NCBI RefSeq assembly: GCF_009912395.1
Contig: NZ_WNDO01000005.1
Location: forward strand, 1 to 64,000
DNA from: Luteibacter sp.
GTDB taxonomy: Bacteria > Pseudomonadota > Gammaproteobacteria > Xanthomonadales > Rhodanobacteraceae
Direction: 5' to 3'
DNA: 64,000 nucleotides
Below are positions 19,171 through 26,952 of this stretch, piece after piece; position 1 is the first letter of the stretch; every line of letters begins with the position of its first letter. Position numbers and translations under genes: made by a program. The notes beneath the pieces were generated by a model that did no database searches, had not been told where the DNA came from, and worked only from the letters and a program-made list of their open reading frames with translations.

Positions 19171-20475
19171 TCAGAAGCGTTCGAGCACGCCGGCGATGGT
19201 CGCCGTCATGAAGGTGGCGATGGTGCCACCCAGCACGGCGCGCAGGCCGAGACGGGCGAGATCGCCACGACGGTTCGGGGCAAGGCCGCCGATGCCGCCG
19301 AGCTGGATCGCGATGGACGAGAAGTTGGCGAAGCCGCACAGCGCATAGGTGGCGATGAGGCGGCTTTCCGGCTGCAGGTCCTGCAGGTGACGGGCGAGGT
19401 CCGCATACGCCACGAATTCGTTGATGACGACCTTCTGGCCGATGAAGCTGCCGACCAGGGTGGCGTCCTGCCAGGGCACGCCGATGAGCCAGGCGACCGG
19501 CGCGAGGACCCAGCCGAAAATGGTTTCGAGGCTCAGCACCACCGGATGGCCGGCATGCGCCGTCAGCCAGGCGTTGACGCTGTGATCGCCGCCGAGCGTG
19601 CCGACCCACTGCACCGGCGCGTTGACCAGTGCGATGAGGGCGATGAAGGCGAGCAGCATGGCGCCGACGTTCATCGCCAGCTTGAGGCCGTCGCCCGCGC
19701 CACCGGCGGCGGCGTCGATGACGTTGGCGGTGGTCTTCTCGACTTCCATGCGCACCGTGCCGCGGGTCAGCGGCTCTTCGGTTTCCGGCACGAGGATCTT
19801 GGCCAGCACCATGGTAGCCGGGGCGGCCATGACGCTCGCGGTGAGCAGGTGCTTGGCGAAGAACATGCGCTGTGCCGGATCGTCGCCGCCGAGCATGGCG
19901 ACGTACGCGGCCATCACCGAGCCGGCAATATGGGCCATGCCGCCGATCATGACGGTCATCAGCTCGGCCTGGGTCATGCGCTCGATGTACGGCTTGATCG
20001 TGAGCGGGGCCTCGGTCTGGCCGATGAACACGCTGGCGCAGACGCTGGTGGTCTCGGCGCCGGACACGCGCATCACCTTGGTGATGACCCACGCCATGCC
20101 CTTGACGATCTGCTGCATCACGCCCAGGTGGTACAGCACGCCGGTGAGGGCGGCGAAGAACACGATGGTGGGCAGCACCTTCACGGCGAAGATCACGCCG
20201 AACTTCTCGCTGTCGAGCAGGCTGCCGAAGATGAAGCGCGACCCCACGTCCACGTAGTCGAGCAGGCGCACGAAGCCCGTGGCGATGGTGTCGAAGACGT
20301 CGCGGCCCAGGGGCACCTTCAGCACGATCGCCGCGAAGACGATCTGCAGGCCAACACCCGTGGCGACGAGCTTCCAGTCGACCACGCGCTTGTTGTTGGA
20401 AAAACAGAAGGCGATGGCGATCAGCGTCGCCAAACCGAACAGGCCAAACAGTACGTGGCCCAAGAGACCCAGCAT
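19171..20475 (-). CDS. NupC-type concentrative nucleoside transporter (CNT)
   Basis: A 434-residue inner-membrane protein with the CNT hallmarks: an N-terminal gate region, VFIGQTEAPLTIKPYIERMT, MTVMIGGMAHIAGSVMAAYV, and C-terminal SFIGQKVVINEFVAYADLA and CGFANFSSIAIQLGGIGGLA. These motifs line the nucleoside and ion sites in characterised CNT proteins. It should import nucleosides with H+ or Na+. It forms an operon with the PfkB kinase that follows after 4 bases. Confidence 0.92.
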   Translation of the reverse strand: MLGLLGHVLFGLFGLATLIAIAFCFSNNKRVVDWKLVATGVGLQIVFAAIVLKVPLGRDVFDTIATGFVRLLDYVDVGSRFIFGSLLDSEKFGVIFAVKVLPTIVFFAALTGVLYHLGVMQQIVKGMAWVITKVMRVSGAETTSVCASVFIGQTEAPLTIKPYIERMTQAELMTVMIGGMAHIAGSVMAAYVAMLGGDDPAQRMFFAKHLLTASVMAAPATMVLAKILVPETEEPLTRGTVRMEVEKTTANVIDAAAGGAGDGLKLAMNVGAMLLAFIALIALVNAPVQWVGTLGGDHSVNAWLTAHAGHPVVLSLETIFGWVLAPVAWLIGVPWQDATLVGSFIGQKVVINEFVAYADLARHLQDLQPESRLIATYALCGFANFSSIAIQLGGIGGLAPNRRGDLARLGLRAVLGGTIATFMTATIAGVLERF

Positions 20476-20711
20476 CGTGACTTACCCCTTGCGAAGGCCG
20501 GGGGTAGCCCCGTGACCGCTTTAAAAAACGCGAGGTTACGGGAGGTGGGCGCAGGGGGCAAGGCGCGCTGCGGAAAAGCCTTTCGTATCAGCGGAGACAA
20601 CCCGGGGCGACCGGCTCGTCGCACCGGCGCAGGCCGGTGTCCACCGCCTTGCGTCGGGCCAGGCGAAGGCGCCTAATCGGCGATCCCCACCCAAGGCAGC
20701 AGGCCGGCCTC

Positions 20712-21341
20712 ATGAATCTTTTCCTCACCATCGCCCTGGTCCAGCTGGTGGCCCTGATCACCCCGGGTCCGGACTTCTTCTTCGTCTCCCAGCTCGCCGC
20801 CAGCCGCTCGCGACGCGAGGCGATCGCGGGGGTGATCGGCATCGCCCTGGGCGTGGCGGTCTGGGCGGCACTGGCCCTGCTGGGTCTGCAATTGCTGCTG
20901 CATCGCCTGGCCTGGCTGGAACGCGGCATCGCCATCGCCGGTGGCGCCTACCTGTGCTGGATGGGCATCCAGATGCTGCGGGCCTCGTGGAAGGCCAAGC
21001 CGGACGCGGCCGTTCCCGTGGTGGACGTCCACGATTCCAGCCCGGGCCGCGCCCTGCTGCGCGGCCTGTTGACGAACCTCGCCAACCCGAAGGCCGCGAT
21101 CTATTTCGCCTCGATCTTCTCGGCCTTCCTCGGCGAGGGCGTGCAGCCGGCCGCGCGCTGGGGCTTGTGGGCGCTGGTCACGGCGGAAACCGCCCTGTGG
21201 TTCGGTGTGGTGGCGGCCATCTTCGCCCTGCCGGCGATGCGTCGGGGCTATGTGCGCGCCGCGCGCTGGATCGACGGTGGGGCCGGGGCGATCTTCACCC
21301 TGTTCGGCCTGCACCTCATCCTCGGTCGCCGGGCGATCTGA
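20712..21341 (+). CDS. LysE/RhtB-family amino-acid exporter
   Basis: The 209-residue membrane protein begins MNLFLTIALVQLVALITPGP and carries PGPDFFFVSQLAASRSRREA and GLLTNLANPKAAIYF, the two signature regions of the RhtB/LysE family. About six helices are expected. These proteins export homoserine, threonine, lysine or related compounds from the cytoplasm; the substrate is not readable. The ATG at 20712 is chosen because the hydrophobic N-terminus begins there. It is convergent with the MarR gene. Confidence 0.9.
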   Translation: MNLFLTIALVQLVALITPGPDFFFVSQLAASRSRREAIAGVIGIALGVAVWAALALLGLQLLLHRLAWLERGIAIAGGAYLCWMGIQMLRASWKAKPDAAVPVVDVHDSSPGRALLRGLLTNLANPKAAIYFASIFSAFLGEGVQPAARWGLWALVTAETALWFGVVAAIFALPAMRRGYVRAARWIDGGAGAIFTLFGLHLILGRRAI

Positions 21342-21357
21342 GGATCGCCCTCCCTGT

Positions 21358-21897
21358 TTAGCTCTTTTCCAGGTTCCGCCCCACCTGCGCCAGGCTGGTC
21401 GCGAAGCGGGCCAGGTCAGGCGGCAGCATGCCCCGCAGGGCATCCGCCGCCACCTCGGCCACCAGGGTCCTGACCCGGTCGGCCATGCGCTTGCCCAGGG
21501 TGGTCAGCGCGATGTCCACCAGGCGCCGGTCGGCGGTGTTGCGCTCGCGGCCCATCAGGCCCCGTTCGATGCCGGCATCCACGGCATGGGTGACCGTGCT
21601 GGCGTTGACGCCGCAGGCCATGGCCAGTTCCGTGGAGATCATGCTCCGGCGTCCGGCCAGCAGGAGGAGCATCTCGGCCTGCAGGGCCGTGATGCCGAAC
21701 TCCCGCTGGGCGCGGCGTCCCACCGCGTCGCGAAGGCGGGAGCCGGCCAGCATGAGGTCGCGCCCCAGGGCCAGGGCGGCGGAAGGGCTCGTGTCGCGCT
21801 CGATCATGATGTCGCCATGTTCAAAGGCGGGACGATCGGCGTTGGGGGCCGCAGGGGCCTTGGCTTCGACGTCCATCAGTTTGCCGACCTCCGCCAT
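21358..21897 (-). CDS. MarR-family transcriptional regulator
   Basis: The 179-residue protein has a winged helix-turn-helix: LRDAVGRRAQREFGITALQA, SMISTELAMACGVNASTVTH as the recognition part, and the wing MGRERNTADRRLVDIALTTL, where D-R-R is the family signature. The N-terminal 30 residues are a variable extension. The first ATG overlaps the stop of the AraC-type gene upstream by 22 bases, so the two regulators are probably cotranscribed. The target is unknown; the adjacent exporter is a candidate. Confidence 0.85.
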   Translation of the reverse strand: MAEVGKLMDVEAKAPAAPNADRPAFEHGDIMIERDTSPSAALALGRDLMLAGSRLRDAVGRRAQREFGITALQAEMLLLLAGRRSMISTELAMACGVNASTVTHAVDAGIERGLMGRERNTADRRLVDIALTTLGKRMADRVRTLVAEVAADALRGMLPPDLARFATSLAQVGRNLEKS

Positions 21898-22640
21898 GCG
21901 CCCGGCGGGATACCCACGGTGCGGGTGAACACTCGGGTGAAATGGCTCTGCTCGGCGAAGCCGCAGGCCAGCGCGACATCGGCCAGGGTCATGTCGCTGG
22001 AACGCAGCAGGGTCTGCGCGCGCTCGATGCGCCGATCAAGCAGCCAGCGATGCGGTGGCTTGCCCATGCTGCGGCGGAAGGCGCGGGAAAAGTGGTTCAC
22101 CGACAGGCCACAGGCTTCCGCGACGGCGGAGACCGGGAAGGACTGGTCGAGCCGCTCTTCCATGAACGCGACCGCGCGGCGCTCCTGCCAGCCGGCGAGG
22201 CCGCCGCGGGTGATGCCGTTGGGCTCCGGCACGGAAGTGCCGCACGGCAGGATGGCTCGCAGGGCGAGGGCGACGTGGGCGACCAGCGGCGTATTGGGCA
22301 TGTCGGTGCGCAGGCTGTCGAAGAGGATGCTGGCCAGGGTCCGCACGGCCGGGGGGTGGCCTTGCGTGCAGGTCAGCCCCTCCGCATGCCGGCGGAACAG
22401 GATCGCCCCCGTGCCATCGCCGTCCGTGGGACGCGCGGCGCGATAGACCAGCAACAGGTCGTCGGCCGTGCCGTCGAGCACGATTTCGGTCAGGGCGGCG
22501 CGGCCGCGAAGGTTTTCGAGGAGGTTTTCGGCACCGGGGCGGTCGCCACGATCCAGTGCGGCGGAGCGCTGGGCGAGGTCGACGATCACGGTGGCCGGGC
22601 GGGGTGTGGCTTGGGGAAGGGGGTTTTCGATGCGGTACAT
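21876..22640 (-). CDS. AraC-family transcriptional regulator
   Basis: The C-terminal domain (about residues 150-254) has the double helix-turn-helix of AraC proteins: FPVSAVAEACGLSVNHFSRA and MTLADVALACGFAEQSHFTR, followed by RTVGIPPGAWRR. The N-terminal 150 residues are a sensing domain without a recognised fold. The start at 22640 (MYRIENPLPQ) is preferred over 22688 because gagagga lies 8 bases upstream. It forms an operon with the overlapping MarR gene. Its effector and targets are unknown. Confidence 0.88.
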   Translation of the reverse strand: MYRIENPLPQATPRPATVIVDLAQRSAALDRGDRPGAENLLENLRGRAALTEIVLDGTADDLLLVYRAARPTDGDGTGAILFRRHAEGLTCTQGHPPAVRTLASILFDSLRTDMPNTPLVAHVALALRAILPCGTSVPEPNGITRGGLAGWQERRAVAFMEERLDQSFPVSAVAEACGLSVNHFSRAFRRSMGKPPHRWLLDRRIERAQTLLRSSDMTLADVALACGFAEQSHFTRVFTRTVGIPPGAWRRSAN

Positions 22641-22700
22641 CGGGCCGATCCTCTCGGCGCTCGGGGGGAGGATCGAAGCATTGCGCACGCAAAGATTACG

Positions 22701-22723
22701 CCCTACCCCCGAATGGGGTAGGG
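22701..22723. promoter_or_regulatory. 9-bp inverted repeat upstream of the AraC/MarR pair
   Basis: Arms ccctacccc and ggggtaggg are separated by 5 bases (cgaat). The perfect symmetry and spacing are those of a protein operator. It lies between the small membrane protein (stop at 22734) and the AraC gene (start 22640), so it could also be a terminator hairpin, though there is no T-run. Confidence 0.5.
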
Positions 22724-22733
22724 GTCGAAAACG

Positions 22734-22910
22734 TTATGTGACGCAGCGCACGATGGCGACCAGGGCGACTACCAGGATCACCGCGAGGACGATGTGCCGG
22801 AAGTACGGGCCGCCCGATATACCGCCGTCGTAGCTGGCATCGTCGAAATCATGCGATGCGTCACGCGGGTGGCGTACGAAGGGAAGGCGTAGGCGTTTGC
22901 GGCGGGACAT
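22734..22910 (-). CDS. Small single-pass membrane protein (58 aa)
   Basis: The short frame begins MSRRKRLRLPFVRHP, has an acidic and glycine-rich middle (DFDDASYDGGISGG) and ends with one hydrophobic helix (HIVLAVILVVALVAIV) and RCVT. The basic start, the helix at the C-terminus and its fit between two minus-strand genes make a real gene likely. The architecture suggests a tail-anchored protein with its N-terminus in the cytoplasm. I do not recognise it, and no strong ribosome site is seen. Confidence 0.6.
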   Translation of the reverse strand: MSRRKRLRLPFVRHPRDASHDFDDASYDGGISGGPYFRHIVLAVILVVALVAIVRCVT

Positions 22911-22949
22911 GGCGCGATGGTCCGCCGACGCGCGTCAACGCTACGTCGC

Positions 22950-23903
22950 TCAGCGGGCGACGCGCGAGGTGTTTTTCAGCTCGTCGAGCACCTCGGTACC
23001 GCGGACGTCGATATGGTCGAGGTTGTTCACGTAGAACCGCACGAAGGCCGATTCGGCGTTCGTCGGCATCCAGGGCTTGGCCCACGCAAAGACGACGCAG
23101 CGGCCACCCTCGTCGATCAACTTGTCGAGCCGGGCCTTGAGAAGCCTGCGTACGGCATAGGCCTCGATGTCCTTCGCCGCGAGGGTGATCGTGGGGCGTA
23201 GCTCGGTGTCGTCGTGGCGGAAGGGCCGCGAGAAGGTGAGGAAGTAGCCGCCTTCCTTCGTCGCCCGAATGGAGGCCTTGCCCCACCATACGGCGCGCGT
23301 GCCGGTCAGCTCGGCGACCTTCTGCCGGTAGACGTTGCGAAACAGCGCGGCGTAGGTGGTGGTTTCGCCACCGATCTCCACGCTGGCTTCGTCGAGGTCG
23401 TCGTCGCGGCGATGCTCGAGGAACTTCTGCACCAGCGACGAGAGACGGTAGTAATGGCTCGCGCGCTTCGCGGTGCCGGTGACGCCGCTGGTACGACGGG
23501 GGGCTAGCCCGTCGTGCGATACGCTGGCAGGCGCGGTCACGGAAGGCGCGGCGCGGAAATGATCCGCCGGTCGCTGGGCCTCGAAGACGTCGGGTTTGTT
23601 TTCTTCTTTCTCCCCGCCACGCGCGTGCACTACCTCGCAGGTGGCCGCGTGGTCTTCCAGCCGTCGCGAGCGGAAGTACGGGCGGATACGCAGGTTCTGC
23701 TCGGGTTTTTCCAGGCAGGCGCAGATCAGGTGCGCCTCGCAACCCTGGCCCACGCAGAGGAAGGTCGCGTCGGCGCCGAGCAGGTCGGCCCAGTACAGCT
23801 CGTAGGCGCGCTCGGCGCTTAGCCGTTCGTCGCGTTCGGGGGTGATGGCTTCGTCGATCGCCACGTATCCGTTCCATTCCCTGATGGTCGGGGCAATGTA
23901 CAC
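22950..23903 (-). CDS. Hypothetical protein with a CoiA-like Cys/His N-terminal module
   Basis: The 317-residue protein is not a family I can name. Near residues 48-95 it has FLCVGQGCEAHL followed by RIRPYFRSRRLEDHAATCEV. The order C-x(5)-C, P-Y-F-R-S and H-x(4)-C resembles the zinc-binding start of CoiA-type competence proteins, which is followed in those by a nuclease domain. A low-complexity linker (110-150) separates it from a C-terminal alpha/beta part. No signal peptide is seen. It begins at GTG and is divergent from the DUF218 gene. The CoiA resemblance is a pattern, not a proven homology. Confidence 0.65.
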   Translation of the reverse strand: MYIAPTIREWNGYVAIDEAITPERDERLSAERAYELYWADLLGADATFLCVGQGCEAHLICACLEKPEQNLRIRPYFRSRRLEDHAATCEVVHARGGEKEENKPDVFEAQRPADHFRAAPSVTAPASVSHDGLAPRRTSGVTGTAKRASHYYRLSSLVQKFLEHRRDDDLDEASVEIGGETTTYAALFRNVYRQKVAELTGTRAVWWGKASIRATKEGGYFLTFSRPFRHDDTELRPTITLAAKDIEAYAVRRLLKARLDKLIDEGGRCVVFAWAKPWMPTNAESAFVRFYVNNLDHIDVRGTEVLDELKNTSRVAR

Positions 23904-23951
23904 CCCAGGGGGTTGCGCGCAGGTCGTTCGGGTTTGCTACGCTCCGCGCCC

Positions 23952-24725
23952 ATGATCCTGCCCTTCTTTCTGCTGCTCCTCGTCATCGGTCTCCTGCTGC
24001 TGTGGCGTCGCCGCCGCCGTTCGGGGCCGGTCTTCATCGTACTGGCCCTGGCCTGGCTGTTCTTTGCCGGTTGCGGGCCGCTGACCGGCCTGCTGCTGGG
24101 TAACCTGCAGTCGGGTTTCGCCCCCGATGTGGCGACCTGGGGGCAGCGCAACTTCATCATCCTGCTGGGCGCGGGTACCGTGCGCAGTGGTCCTGGCATC
24201 GTGGAGCAGAGCCTCTACGCCAACGGCCGCATCCTGCGGGCCGCCGAGCTGTATCGCTCGTGCAAGGCCACGGGCGCGGAGTGCAAGCTGGAAGTGAGTG
24301 GCGGTGACGCCATGAAGCTGGGGCGCTCCGAAGCCGAGACCTACGCCATTACGCTGGATCGCCTCGGCGTGCCGCGCGCGGACCTGGTCCTGGAAGGCAA
24401 CAGCATGAACACCTTCCAGAACGCGCAATTCACTCGCCCGCTGCTGATGAGCTTCGGCGCGGACAAGGTGGTGCTGGTCTCCTCGGCCGTGCACCTGAAG
24501 CGTTCCGTGCTGTACTTCTCGCATTTCGGCATCCGTGCCGAACCGGTGCGTGGCGATTACGTCACCGCCCGCTACGATTGGCTGCCGTCGTCGGAAAACA
24601 TCTTCTTCGCGGATTTCGCCATCCATGAGTACACCGGCGTGCTTCGCTACAAGCTCTACAACGCCATGGGCTGGAACGTGCCGAAGATTCCTGAAGACTC
24701 TCTGACCGCGCCCACACATACGTAA
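23952..24725 (+). CDS. YdcF/SanA-like DUF218 membrane protein
   Basis: The 257-residue protein has two N-terminal membrane segments (about 1-18 and 26-45) and then a DUF218 domain with IILLGAGTVRSG, YANGRILRAAELY, LEVSGGDAMKLGRSEAETYA and LEGNSMNTFQNA. These motifs are shared with YdcF and SanA, which bind nucleotide-like ligands and influence envelope integrity and vancomycin tolerance. The domain should face the periplasm. The ATG at 23952 is chosen as the start of the hydrophobic segment. Confidence 0.85.
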   Translation: MILPFFLLLLVIGLLLLWRRRRRSGPVFIVLALAWLFFAGCGPLTGLLLGNLQSGFAPDVATWGQRNFIILLGAGTVRSGPGIVEQSLYANGRILRAAELYRSCKATGAECKLEVSGGDAMKLGRSEAETYAITLDRLGVPRADLVLEGNSMNTFQNAQFTRPLLMSFGADKVVLVSSAVHLKRSVLYFSHFGIRAEPVRGDYVTARYDWLPSSENIFFADFAIHEYTGVLRYKLYNAMGWNVPKIPEDSLTAPTHT

Positions 24726-24782
24726 CATTTGGCCGCTTATGCTGGCCCACCCGTCCAGCCACGACCTCCCAAGGAGAAGCCC

Positions 24783-25322
24783 GTGAAACATCGCTACATC
24801 CTCGCCGCGCTGCTGGCCACCGCCTCGCTCGCCCCGGCCGCCTTCGCGCAGCCGCAGAAGGCCGCCCCGGCTCCGCAGGCCCAGCAGGAGGCCGCGCCGG
24901 CCGCCAACCCGGCCGCGCAGATTCCCGCCGCCGACAAGCAGGCCATCCAGAATTACAACCTGAACGACGATGTGTTCAACCGCATCGTGAAGGTGTCGCA
25001 GGAAGCCAAGAAGCAGGGCATCCAGCCGAAGAACGCGCAGACCGACTTCTCGAAGATCCACTCGCTCGACGATCTCGCCAAGCAGATCACCGACTCCGAT
25101 CCGCGCATCGGGCCCCTGATCAAGGCCAATGGCTTCACCCCGCGCGAGTTCCTGCTCGCCAATCTCGCGGTGACCAACGCGGCCATCGCTTCGGAAGCCA
25201 AGAACAACCCGCAGCTGGCCGGCTACGTCGATCAGTCGAAGGTGAACCAGAAGAACGTGGCCTTCTACGAGGCGCACAAGGACAAGATCAACGCCTTGAT
25301 GGCGGAAGACCAGGGTAAATAA
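24783..25322 (+). CDS. Secreted protein of unknown function (179 aa)
   Basis: A GTG start preceded by aaggag opens a frame with a clear signal peptide (MKHRYILAALLATASLAPAA, cleavage after AFA-Q). The next 35 residues are rich in Ala, Pro and Gln. The remaining part is helical and charged, with the sequence DPRIGPLIKANGFTPREFLL that also recurs in other small proteobacterial periplasmic proteins, but I cannot name the family. It lies 57 bases after the DUF218 gene in the same direction and is followed by a REP and a terminator. Confidence 0.75.
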   Translation: MKHRYILAALLATASLAPAAFAQPQKAAPAPQAQQEAAPAANPAAQIPAADKQAIQNYNLNDDVFNRIVKVSQEAKKQGIQPKNAQTDFSKIHSLDDLAKQITDSDPRIGPLIKANGFTPREFLLANLAVTNAAIASEAKNNPQLAGYVDQSKVNQKNVAFYEAHKDKINALMAEDQGK

Positions 25323-25325
25323 ACG

Positions 25326-25373
25326 CATCGCGCGAAAGTGCGCTCCACCAGTAGGAGCGCGCTCGCGCGCGAT
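25326..25373. repeat. REP-like inverted pair, degenerate
   Basis: A diverged left arm (about 25326-25347) and a right arm gtaggagcgcgctcgcgcgc (from 25351) form a hairpin 4 bases after the upstream stop. It is the same family as the copy at 3093, with several changes in the left arm. Confidence 0.8.
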
Positions 25374-25390
25374 AGCCAACGAAGCAAAGA

Positions 25391-25422
25391 AGCGGAGGCC
25401 CGGCAAAGGCCTCCGCTTTTTT
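25391..25422 (+). terminator. Rho-independent terminator
   Basis: The stem agcggaggcc / ggcctccgct with a short loop is followed by six T on the plus strand. It ends the transcript of the secreted protein and lies 6 bases from the convergent PA2169-family stop. Confidence 0.85.
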
Positions 25423-25427
25423 ATGTC

Positions 25428-25886
25428 TTACTTCGAACCATGCAGCGCATGCTTCAGATCACGCATCTGATCATGCCCGCTTTTCACTGAAACGTACGCC
25501 TCGTTGATCAACGAACGCGTACCGGCAGTGACGTCGTTATCCTTCAACGCGTCCTCGTACTTCGCCTTGATATGGTCTTCGCCGCGCTCGACTTCATCGA
25601 CGATGGCGACATCGTCCTTCGAGCCCATCTTCGCGCGCAGTTCGACGAACATGCGATGGGCCTTCGCGAGTACGGTGCCATCGTCCTCGGGCTTGCCGCC
25701 GAGCGAGCTCACCTGCTGCTGCAGACGCGTCGCCACCTGGCGACGTTCGGCGGCGCGCTGCTGAAACGACGCGGCATAACGCGTGTTGTGCGCATCCTTG
25801 GCGGCCTCGCCGTAACCTTCGGCACTGTCGATCGTGGTCTCGATGAGGCCGTTGAGGATCTTGATGTCATGGTCGGTGCTGGTCAT
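25428..25886 (-). CDS. PA2169-family four-helix-bundle protein (DUF2383)
   Basis: The 152-residue protein is all helical and follows the DUF2383 pattern: DHDIKILNGLIETTIDSAEG at the start, then RYAASFQQRAAERRQVATRL and DEVERGEDHIKAKYEDAL. Ferritin-like bundles of this type are often found among stress genes, with no established activity. The start has a ggag site 8 bases upstream. It is divergent from a short-chain dehydrogenase gene, with 154 bases between. Confidence 0.85.
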   Translation of the reverse strand: MTSTDHDIKILNGLIETTIDSAEGYGEAAKDAHNTRYAASFQQRAAERRQVATRLQQQVSSLGGKPEDDGTVLAKAHRMFVELRAKMGSKDDVAIVDEVERGEDHIKAKYEDALKDNDVTAGTRSLINEAYVSVKSGHDQMRDLKHALHGSK

Positions 25887-26040
25887 GGCGTATCTCCGTG
25901 GGTTGCGGGAGGTGCCAGCATCGCGTTCGTGGGCGGCACGGCATCGTGAAGACCCTGTCGCCACCTCCACCACGGACGTGCATTCGTTCATGCTCGTCCG
26001 GTGCATACTCGAGACTGATTCATTGCAGGGAGACGCACCC

Positions 26041-26859
26041 ATGGCATCCAATCGACGCGCGCTGGTGACCGGCGCCTCCGCCGGTATCGGCGAAGCTTTC
26101 GCACGCGAACTCGCGCGCCGCGGCCACGATCTCGTGTTGACGGCGCGTCGCGCGGATCGGCTGGAATCCCTGGCCGCCGAATTGCGCGATCGCCACGGTG
26201 TGGAAGCGATCGTGGCGCCGCTCGACCTGTCGCGCGTCGACGGCCCCGAGGCGCTGGTCGCCGCGCTCGACGCGCAGCATCTGCATGTCGACGTGCTGAT
26301 CAACAACGCCGGTTACGGCTTGCCCGGATACCTCGACGAGCAGCCCTGGGCGGCGCATGCCGCGTTCATCCAGCTGATGATGACGGCGCCCGTCGAACTG
26401 GCCTACCGGCTATTGCCAGGCATGAAGGCGCGCGGCTATGGCCGCATCGTCAATGTCGCCTCGCTGGCGGGGCATATCCCGGGTTCAGCGGGGCATACGC
26501 TCTACGGGGCTTCAAAAGCCTTCCTCATCAAGTTCTCGCAGTCGCTGGCGCTGGAAACCAAGGGCAGCGGGATTCACGTCACGGGGCTCTGCCCAGGGTT
26601 CACCTATTCGGAATTCCACGATGTGAACGGCTCGCGTGACATGGTTTCCAAGATGCCCGGGTATCTGTGGATGGATGCCACCACGGTGGCGAAGCAGGGC
26701 ATGGACGCGGTGGAAGCCGGCAAGGTCGTGCTGGTCAACGGCAAGGTCAATACGGCGATCAAAGTGCTCTTCAAGCTGCTTCCGGACGCCCTGACCCTGA
26801 AGATGGTCGAGCGCCAGGCGCATCGGTTCCGCGTGGGGGGCGACCGGTCGGGACCATGA
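26041..26859 (+). CDS. Short-chain dehydrogenase/reductase
   Basis: A 272-residue classical SDR. The cofactor motif RALVTGASAGIGEAFARELA is followed by basic residues (TARRADRL) that favour NADPH. Next come the NNAG motif (VLINNAGYG), the Ser of the catalytic set (NVASLAGHIPG) and YGASKAF with the Tyr-x-x-x-Lys pair. It should oxidise or reduce an unknown alcohol or ketone in the cytoplasm. The ATG at 26041 immediately precedes the Rossmann strand; the longer open frame before it overlaps the divergent gene. Confidence 0.92.
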   Translation: MASNRRALVTGASAGIGEAFARELARRGHDLVLTARRADRLESLAAELRDRHGVEAIVAPLDLSRVDGPEALVAALDAQHLHVDVLINNAGYGLPGYLDEQPWAAHAAFIQLMMTAPVELAYRLLPGMKARGYGRIVNVASLAGHIPGSAGHTLYGASKAFLIKFSQSLALETKGSGIHVTGLCPGFTYSEFHDVNGSRDMVSKMPGYLWMDATTVAKQGMDAVEAGKVVLVNGKVNTAIKVLFKLLPDALTLKMVERQAHRFRVGGDRSGP

Positions 26860-26952
26860 CCAATGGCATACGCCGGGGCGGTCCCCGGGGGCTAGCCTCG
26901 TCCGGTTCGCGGCGCGACCCGTGCCGCCGTGCCATCACGGGGAATCCCTCCT

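Noticed and set aside
20476-20711. A 236-base gap before the LysE exporter with a caccggc/gccggtg hairpin
   Set aside because: Only a short hairpin near 20623-20640; no gene, T-run or clear promoter could be supported.
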